Position numbers and translations under genes: made by a program. A stretch of DNA of 14,782 nt from contig RBNI01004018.1 in NCBI GenBank assembly GCA_003990745.1, positions 1-14,782 on the forward strand, read 5' to 3'. The stretch is from Jimgerdemannia flammicorona. Taxonomy: Eukaryota > Mucoromycota > Endogonomycetes > Endogonales > Endogonaceae. A model generated the notes under the pieces. The model was not told the DNA's origin and did not search any database. It saw only the letters and a program-made list of their open reading frames with translations. Positions 8,133-14,782 of the stretch are shown piece by piece. Position 1 is the stretch's first letter. Each line of letters begins with the position of its first letter.

Positions 8133-8951
8133 ATGACCTTATCTTATAAAAAACTTCAATTCTATATTGATCATTTTTCTGGAGCCTTTGAGGATATAAA
8201 CCATGTAATCAATAAGATTATCATCTGATTGGATAATGAGGAACCTAAGACTAATGATGAATGCAAGAAGAAGAAGAAGATTGAAGAAGTAATCAAGCAA
8301 TTCATCTCAAGAATAGCTCCAGAAGCCACTCCTTAGGCTGCTTCTGAAGTCTCCACTCTTGAGACCTCTGAAGCTACTGCTGCTACCACCCAAGTCACCA
8401 CTCAAGGCCAAGCCACTGCCCAAGCCCAAACTACCACTCTAGCCTAAGCCACTACCACTTAAGCTCAAGCTGCCACTACTACCCAAGTCACCACCCAAGC
8501 CCAAGCCACTGCCCAAGTCCAAACTGCCACTTTAGCCCAAGCCACTGCTACCCAAGCTCAAGCTGCCTCCACTACCCAAACTATTACCCAAGCTATCACC
8601 CAAGTCCAAGCCACCACCCAAGCCCAAGCCACTGTCTAAGTCCAAGCCACTACTTTAGCCCAAGCTACCACCCAAGTCCAAGCTGCCATCTAAGCCCAAG
8701 CTGCTACCCAAGTCCAAGCCCCACTACTGCATTTTCAAAAACTAAAGGTCAATCTCATACAAGCTACAATAATTGCAGAAGATATAGAAAACCATATTAT
8801 ACTCTTGTCAAAATCTGTCAACAACTCAATCCATTGATCTCTAATCTTCTGCTGAGAAAGAGGTCATATAATAATACTTGTCAGACAGTACCACTATAGT
8901 CAGGCATAGCTGAGACTGGGACCAGGAGTGAGAATTTCAAAGATATACATT
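8133..8951 (+). pseudogene. second ORF of the composite unit, copy C; function unknown
   Basis: Starts at ATG 8133 (MTLSYKKLQFYID, then FEDINHVINKIII). The N-terminal charged segment (KTNDECKKKKKIEEVIKQF) parallels copy B. A long Gln/Ala/Thr repeat region (TTQVTTQAQATAQVQT type; about 8335-8720) follows, with in-frame stops at 8226 (TGA), 8334, 8445, 8460, 8637 and 8691, most of them CAA to TAA. An extra C in the C-run near 8719-8722 shifts the frame. After it the conserved C-terminal block resumes: SHTSYNNCRRYRKP, then LVKICQQLN. The family is not recognised; a Gag-like or DNA-binding accessory protein is possible. The ORF is dead in this copy. The right end is approximate. Confidence 0.65.
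8335..8722. repeat. CAAGCCCAAGCCACT-type coding repeats
   Basis: 12-15-bp degenerate units encoding Gln-Ala-(Thr/Gln) repeats in the second ORF of copy C, different from the Ala-Ile-Pro-Leu units at the same place in copy B. Confidence 0.8.
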
Positions 8952-9081
8952 AGTTATATGTAAATTTTGATTAGGTGTGAATTTCAGTTATATGTTTATT
9001 TCAGTTATATATTTATATATAATATACCTTTCAAATAAAGAACTGATATAATTAGTAAGCCACTGAGAATCTTGAATTAAT

Positions 9082-9264
9082 GTTCAATTTGATTTGACTA
9101 ATTTAAATTGGACTCTCAATTCAATTCAAATTAAATTAAATCAGATCTCAATTTGATTCAAATTCAATTTGATTCAAATTTAATTCAAATACAAAAATTC
9201 TCAATTTGATTTAATTTGAATCAACTCTAATTTGATTTAATTTGAATTAATTCAATTCATTTGA
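9082..9264. repeat. decayed TTCGAATC-type array (copy C)
   Basis: AATTTGATTC, AATTCAAATT and TTTGAATTAA words recur without any CpG, mirroring 4697-4866. Both arrays are followed by GAGCACTA/GGAAGCACTA, supporting a common right end of the composite unit near 9300. Confidence 0.65.
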
Positions 9265-9300
9265 GAGCACTAGTCAGAACTATATAGTATCAGATAACTA

Positions 9301-9392
9301 GCCTCACGGCCATCTCTCTCCGGTACCTCTCAGGTTACACAACTTTTGGAAGGCAACTATAACATCGTTTTTGGAGAAAAGAGACTAGCAAC
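9301..9392 (+). promoter_or_regulatory. 5' untranslated leader of the retrotransposon
   Basis: Short C- and T-containing leader (CTCACGGCCATCTCTCTCC) ahead of the ORF1 ATG at 9393. Non-LTR elements usually carry an internal promoter here; none is demonstrable by eye. Confidence 0.4.
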
Positions 9393-11417
9393 ATGGCAAC
9401 CAACAGGTAATCTAAGGTGCATACTGGGCAGGGCAGCCCAAGTGCATTCAACTGGCAGCAAGTGGGGAGAGGCCCTGGCCTGGGGGGAGGTATGAGGGGG
9501 CTGCTGGCAGGTGGGCATGGAAGGGGAGGAGGTGGTAGTGGAGGACAGGGATCTGGGAGGGCGAGCTTTGCTGAGATAGTGAAGGGGAGATGGCAGATGT
9601 CAGGGCTGGAGGGTTGGTTGAAGAAAGGCAAGGAAACAGAGAAGGCGACAGTATATGGGGGAGTAGTCCTTGGCGGAGGGGGCAGTGGGACTAGAGGTGT
9701 AGTGGCTGGGGGGGGTGTGATGGCTGATGGAGACAGGACTGCTAATCTGGAAAAAAATCCAGATGTGACTGTGGATAGTGTGGCCGAGTGACTGGGATTT
9801 GGGAGACAAGGAGATTTGGTGGATGGTGTGATGGGCCTGGTGGTGGCACCATTACTCAAGAAATCGATTTCAGCATTTGCGGTGACACTGTGCTTCTGGG
9901 GCCTAGCAGTGATAGCGAAAATGGTATTGGGGCTAATTGCTAAGCAGGTGGCTGGAGTGGCGTCCGTAAAGTTTTTGAAGGGACTGGAGAGAGTGGAGGT
10001 GGGCTTCGAGGAGGCTGAGCCATTGGAGGAAGCATTGAAGATTGGATTGGTAGTTGGGGAGGTGTGTGTACTGATGGCTTGATGTCTGAAATGGGACCCC
10101 AGAGTGGTCCAACTGTTGGTGAAAGGGGTGCCCACAGTGATGGCAATAGAGACAAGGAAGAGAGTTGAGGAGGTCATGGTGGAGTATAGAGAGGTGGTGG
10201 ATATTGGATTTAGAGTCTGGGAGGAGACCTTGCTCAGGACTGGAGATGTGGATGTGAGGATTCAGTTGGTAGGGAAGGAGGCAACTGGGAAGGCAAGTGA
10301 CTGGCCTTCTGGTATAGTCTGGGGGGCAATCATGTGCAAGGTGATAAGGATGAAGGGGAGTGAGGAGGAGGAAGAGGACCTATTGGAAGCGCTGGAAGAG
10401 CTGAGTGGTACAGTAGAATGGCAGGCGAAGGCTTGGAGGGCCTTTGAGGAGACGATGCACTTGGAGGTGGTGGATGGGAAGCGGATCCAAGTGAGCAAGG
10501 AGCAGTGGGAATGAGATCAGGGATGTAAGAGGCAGAGGGAACTGCTGGCGAAGATGAAGAGTAGACCTCAGAAGGAGACAAGCAGAATGGTGGACATGGG
10601 GGGGGCCAAAGTGAGTGTCTGGGCAGGTGAGGGAGGTGAGAGTGCTAGGAAGAGGACTGGTGAGAACCGGGAGATGACTGGCAAGGACCCATATGCAGAT
10701 GGTACACTGGAGGTTTGGGATGAGACATGGGAGAATTCTCCAACCCCTACTCCCCTTATCAGGCAGGGTCCAGCTTCCTGAAACAGGGCAGGAGAGGATG
10801 TGCCAATGCAGGGGGCCCAGAGAGTGCAATTTGGAGTTCTGGAGGCAGTGAATGGGGGACAAGTGGTGGCGGTTGGTGAGGAGGAACTGGTGGACATCTC
10901 AGAGGAGTGGGATGAGGCTGTGAGTGCTGGGGCTGACACCACAATGCTGGATGGTGGGAGACTGGCGACCCCCGGAGGAAAGGAGGTGGGGAACCTACTT
11001 TGGATGTACAGAATGATGAACAATCTGGCGGCCGAGGAGCTAGGTGAGGTGGATTTGAGGGTAATGAGTGACAAGCATTGGGTGAGGATCCTGCAGGGGG
11101 AAGAGGTGGTGATGGCATTGAAGACAGAAATCCTTGCAGTGTATCTGGAGGAGGAGGGCTATGAGGTAGATAAGGAGTGGGAGGCGGAGATGGCAGGAGT
11201 CACAGGAGAGAGGGCTGAATACTGCTGGACCAAGCATCATAGACTGCAGCTCTGGCAGGAAGCCTGCCTAGAGTACTATGAGGAATTTGAGGAGAAGGCA
11301 GATAGGGAGATGAATGAGCTGTTGGCTGGACTGGAGGCTCAGAGGGCTGAAGAGGAGGAGGTGATCATGGAACATAATCTGGATTTGGCACAGGAGGAGA
11401 TGAACATGGAGCAGTAG
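9393..11417 (+). pseudogene. non-LTR retrotransposon ORF1 (Gag-like)
   Basis: One frame of 675 codons from ATG 9393 to TAG 11415, broken by TAA 9408 (codon 6) and TGA at 9789, 10080, 10512 and 10779. The N-terminus is Gly/Arg-rich (about codons 20-55), followed by ASFAEIVKGRW, which resembles the S(F/Y)A-x-(I/V)V motif common in fungal Gag-like ORF1s. A DPRVVQLLVKGVPTVMA segment (about 10098-10150) resembles the 'V-x-GVP' strand of RRM-like ORF1 domains. Acidic runs (EEEEEDLLEALEEL) and a C-terminal charged helix (about 11270-11414), probably coiled coil, could support multimerisation. No CCHC knuckle is seen. Role by family: RNA binding and RNP assembly. The choice of ATG rests on the frame running continuously from it. 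Confidence 0.72.
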
Positions 11418-11508
11418 AGAAAGCTTGATAACACACCATTTTTTCACTATGAATAGTACAACCAACATTTTTTCTTTGAATGTGAATGGGTTATGGGGCA
11501 CTTATCGA

Positions 11509-12135
11509 TGTAAGAACATTTTTACTTGGCTGAAGGGATTGGAGGCTGATCTCTTCCTCTTGCAGGATGTCAGGTGTGAGGATGACTTAGATAGACTGGA
11601 ATGGACAAAGGAGTGGGGAGGTGAGGCAGTCTGGAAGGGCAAGGTTGGGATTCTGGTGTGGAAAGGCAAAGGGAAGATAAGGGATATGCAGAGCTGGGGG
11701 GATAGATTGGTCTGGGGAGAGTGGATATGCACAGGTTGGGAGCCAGTTACAGTGGGCTCCTGTTACTGCCCTGTGGTACAGGGTGAGCATGTGAATTGGG
11801 TGAAGGGCCTACAGGAGAGTGGAATTCTTGTGGAGGTTGGGGTAGATATGCTCGGTGGGGACTTCAATATGGTCAGAGATGTATTGAGGGACAGAACTGA
11901 TGGAGGATGAGGGGCTGAGGGTCAGAGTGGAGGACTGGCAGCATGGGAGGAGGTGGAAAGACTGAGTGCTCTGGTGGATGCAGGTAGAGAATGTTGGGGG
12001 GATAGGAGGGTGTACATGCACTGGGTCAGGGGCCTGGGGATGAGGATTGATTGGATTCTGACAGCCAGCTGCTGGGGCTTGGATGTTTGGAAGTCACTGG
12101 AGGTGGAATGGTATCCTTGGTCGGATCATTGGGGG
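11509..12135 (+). other. APE-type endonuclease domain of ORF2
   Basis: Bounded by the LNVNGL start motif (just upstream, about 11476) and the SDHWGLL motif (12121-12141). It is interrupted by one stop (11908). All expected catalytic positions are present except Glu-to-Asp at codon 40 (GAT, 11566-11568). Confidence 0.8.
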
Positions 12136-12993
12136 CTTTTAGGGCAGGGACATTTTGGGGGGAGTGGGGATGGGCCTGGACATTGGCGCCTTAATTCCTC
12201 ATTACTAGATAATGAGATCCAGTGAGATGAGTGGGCTGAAGACATTTGACTGTGAGTGGAGTGCTGGAGGCAGGAAGGTGCCCCAGTTGGTATTCAGTGG
12301 ATGAGGATGAAGGAGATGACCAGGACCTTCTGGAGTGAGGCTGGTAAGGAGGCTGGGAGACAGAGGAGGCGGTGGGTGTGGTGGGCTTCTTGTAGACTGA
12401 CTAGACTCTTGGAGGACTGGGCGAGACTGATGGCGTTAGAGGGAGAGGAGGACTGGAGAGTGATAAGGGCAAGAATGGAGGTGGTTGAACTACAACAGGT
12501 GCTGTGGAATGAGGAAGAGGCAAGGGTCCAGGGTCTGGTGGCAAGGCTTCATTGGCAGGGGTTAGAGGAAGGGGAGTGGCCCTCAAAGTTTCTCACAAGA
12601 GCCCTTCAGGTGAGAAGGGTGCAACAAAGATGGGAGGGGGTGCTTAATACTGATGGTATATTGGTGCATGGGGTACAAGATATTCTTGGATCATTAAAGG
12701 AGCACTGGAGTGGATTGTGGAGTGAGGAGGAGGGTGGAGCAGATACTGAGGACATTGACCAAGCGTTGGAGGATTAGCGCCCTACACAAGCAGTTGGGCT
12801 GGGTGACTTAGTACTGCCAGTGCAAGAGGAGGAGATCCACCAGGTTCTTGCTGCGATGACCTTGGGTACAGCACCTGGGGAGGATGGGCTGCCCTGGGAC
12901 TTCTGGAAAAAGATGGTGGGAGTCTCAGGAGTACTGGGAGAGATGATGGCACTGTGTGATTGGATTATACAAACAGGGAGATGGGTGGAAGAA

Positions 12994-13770
12994 CAGGATC
13001 TGGGGCTGGTAATATTGCTTTATAAGAACAAAGAAAGGCGAGAGGACTGGAAGAACTAGAGGCTGATTATGTTACTAGATATGGACAGAAAGTTGGTTAC
13101 CAAGGTGGTGGTCGCAAGGTTGCAAAAGGTGGCCCAGCAAGTCCTGGGTGATGAGCAGAGGGGCTTTGTGGGAGGCTGGCTCATCAGGGATGACACAGCA
13201 TGGGTTCATGGAGTTATTGAAGGAGCATGAGCCAGTGGACTGGATGGACGTCTGGTCTTTCTGGACCAGGAGAAGGCTTATGACTGAGTGCGATGGATCT
13301 GGCTGGTGAAAGTTTTGGATAGGATTGGGGTCCCACAACAGTTCAGGACAGCCATGGTTAGCTTACTAGAAGGAAGTAGAGTGGCACTCATGTGTAATGG
13401 ATACAGAGGGGTAGTGTTTCCCCTGGGTAGGGGGGTGCCTCAGGGGGACTCACTGTCCCCCATTTTGTATGCTCTTTCTCTGGAACCCTTCATGGACAGA
13501 ATCAGGTGGAAGATAGTGGGGCTCTCTATCTTTGGCATTGAGTGGAAAGTAGGGGCTTTTGCAGATGATATAGTGGTCAGCCTGGGATCAATTGTGGATA
13601 TTGAAAAGCTCAAGAAAACAGTGGAGTGGTATGAGGTGAATACCGGGGCTAGGCTCAATTGGCATAAGTGCAAGACAATGGTGTTAGGCAATGGTCTGGT
13701 GGGAGGGGAGATTATTGGTACCATTGTCCCTGCTGGTGAGGCAGTTCGGTACTTGGGTATTTATCTGTCA
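12994..13770 (+). other. reverse transcriptase domain of ORF2
   Basis: Runs from the fingers (EDLGLVIL-like block) through motif A, motif B and FADD to YLGIYLSVYG (about 13747). Stops at 13057, 13228 and 13285 fall at positions where Trp, Arg and Arg are expected. Catalytic aspartates are intact. Confidence 0.85.
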
Positions 13771-14607
13771 GTATATGGGTCGGTTCTGCCTTGACATTGG
13801 TGGGAGCAGTGAGTTGGCATCTGGGAGGAGGCCCTGCAGAGTTGGGGGGGCCACCAATTGTCCCTGGCAGGATGTGTTATGATTCTGAATGTCTATTGGC
13901 TGCTGAAGGTATGGTATCTGGCTTATCATTTGGACTTCCCTGCCTGGATAGTGAAGAGATTGATGAAGCTGGCCAAGGGGTGGATCTGGGCTGGAAGGTG
14001 GAGTCAAATCAGCTGGGAGGTCTTATCCTTACTGGTGGCAAGTGGGGGACTGGGGCTGGTTGACTTCCCTAAGAGGCTGCACTGCTTGAGAGTGTGGTGG
14101 CTGAAGAGAGCAGTGGAGTTGAGAGGGGGTGGTTGGGTCCCCCTACTGCAGAAAGTCTGGGAGATGAGGTCCTCTCCAAGGGGTTTGACTGGTGATCTCC
14201 TAGCACTTGTGAGCCTTCAGAACACTGAACAATTGCGATTCAAAGGCTTCTGGCAGGGAGTGGCAGAAGAGGTGTGCTGCATTGGAATTAGGTGACAGGG
14301 AGATGAAGGGGAGGCAGCTTGGGATCCAGAGATGTGGCGATGGGACCGAGTGTTACTGGGTGGTATTCCCCTAATTGAGTTTGATATTGGTGATGGGATC
14401 GAATACCAGCGGGGACCAGGCCAGGACCTGTGGCCTAGCAGTTGGCAAGGAGTAGGAATCAGCGAGGAGTGGGACTGGCATAGCATTTGGGTCTGGAGTG
14501 CTGAGGTGAGGGGGTGGCTACTGCCGAAGTACTGGGTGGTCTGGTGGCATATGCTGAGGTGGAATATCATGCTTAACTTCTGCTCAGGTCACCTTATTGA
14601 GGGAGGT

Positions 14608-14688
14608 TGTTTCAACTGTGAAGAGTGCTATAATGTAGGACAGGAAGGGGGATATATACAGACACCTGAACATTGGCTAGGAGAGTGT
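14608..14688 (+). other. C-terminal CCHC zinc-binding motif of ORF2
   Basis: CFNCEEC then PEHWLGEC gives C-x2-C-x14-H-x4-C, the motif found downstream of RT in L1- and Tad-type elements and needed in L1 for RNP function. It is intact here. Confidence 0.75.
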
Positions 14689-14782
14689 GAGGTACTTGGT
14701 ACCTTTTGGCAGAACATTGAGGATCATTTGGGGGGGGGGCGTCAGAGAGCTGGTATGCGGGGGCGATGGGGGGATTTAAGGG

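Larger units (their letters stand above)
9301..14782 (+). mobile_element. L1/Tad-like non-LTR retrotransposon, 3' end beyond the window
   Basis: Base composition changes at about 9300 from AT-rich to G-rich. The element has a ~92-bp leader with CpGs (CTCACGGCC, CTCCGGTACC), ORF1 (9393-11417), a 31-bp gap and ORF2 (from 11449). It abuts the right end of composite unit C, so its 5' junction can be placed only to within about 10 bp. No 3' tail or target-site duplication is visible in the window. No frameshift was found in about 5.4 kb; damage is by point nonsense codons. Clade is left open between L1-type and Tad-type; the two-ORF layout and C-terminal CCHC fit both. Confidence 0.85.
11449..14782 (+). 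pseudogene. non-LTR retrotransposon ORF2: APE endonuclease + reverse transcriptase (partial)
   Basis: Single frame from ATG 11449 to the window edge with 11 stops: TGA 11908, 12223, 12247, 12253, 13228, 13285, 13792, 13810, 14293; TAG 12775, 13057. The endonuclease has N11 (LNVNGL), D40 where the catalytic Glu is normal (LLQDVRC), D138/N140 (GGDFN), D201 (RIDWI) and D226/H227 (SDH). The RT shows DLGLVILLYKNK, a decayed RPITLL, motif A LVFLDQEKAYD (13255-13284), motif B GVPQGDSLSPILY (13432 on) and motif C FADD (13558-13569; D706/D707). SLAGCVMILNVYW is the usual post-RT block. At the C-terminus C-x2-C-x14-H-x4-C (14617-14688) follows CFN. The protein would nick target DNA and prime reverse transcription. 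The end of the ORF is outside the window. Confidence 0.9.

Noticed and set aside
9335..10177. 280-codon antisense open frame, Pro/Ser/Thr-rich
   Set aside because: It lies opposite ORF1 and exists because the coding strand is C-poor; many overlapping antisense frames share this composition and none shows a domain.
9393..14782. Recoded TGA (alternative genetic code) in the retrotransposon
   Set aside because: TGA stands where Arg is expected (KAYD-TGA-VRW), not Trp or Cys. TAA/TAG stops and missense CpG changes also occur. Decay explains all.

Overview
The window looks like a repeat-dense, non-genic block of a filamentous fungal nuclear genome. No intact host gene, tRNA or rRNA is visible. 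The evidence is two kinds of degraded transposon (hAT-type DNA transposase pseudogenes and an L1/Tad-like non-LTR retrotransposon) full of transition-type nonsense mutations (CGA to TGA, CAA to TAA, CAG or TGG to TAG), short intron-like interruptions in the transposase, and near-absence of CpG over long stretches. This points to a lineage with repeat-induced mutation and/or CpG-methylation decay. The species cannot be named from the sequence.

Layout. Bases 1-5740 are very AT-rich: a hAT fragment (copy A, about 21-483), then a near full-length hAT pseudogene (copy B, about 521-2886) with three intron-like interruptions, one filled by an 18-bp minisatellite and one ending in a poly(T) tract. 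About 290-400 bp further on lie a ~58-bp minisatellite (3285-3760), a TATA-like block, a second pseudogene of unknown function (3825-4613) and a decayed TTCGAATC-type array (about 4697-4866). AT-rich sequence without genes follows. At 5741-6030 there is an abrupt CpG-rich island holding a ~50-bp-arm hairpin, which looks like a small foldback or MITE-like element. A 13-14-bp tandem repeat and T-rich DNA lead to a 59-nt poly(T) run. There the same composite unit restarts (copy C): hAT C-terminal exons (6729-7318), related minisatellite (about 7715-8070), TATA-like block, second pseudogene (8133-about 8950) and TTCGAATC-type array (about 9082-9264).

From about 9300 to the window end the composition changes to moderately GC-rich and strongly G-over-C. 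This is one non-LTR retrotransposon in forward orientation: a short 5' leader, ORF1 (9393-11417), a 31-nt gap, and ORF2 (11449 to beyond the end) encoding an APE endonuclease, a reverse transcriptase with the FADD motif and a C-terminal CCHC motif. Both ORFs keep a single reading frame throughout and are broken only by point nonsense codons (5 in ORF1, 11 in ORF2, mostly TGA).

The most notable structural observation is that the hAT transposase and the second, coiled-coil/Cys-containing ORF occur twice in the same order, orientation and spacing with the same accessory repeats. That suggests a two-gene transposon or a nested or duplicated composite. Everything coding here appears dead. The window is best read as a record of successive insertions and of the mutational process that silenced them.
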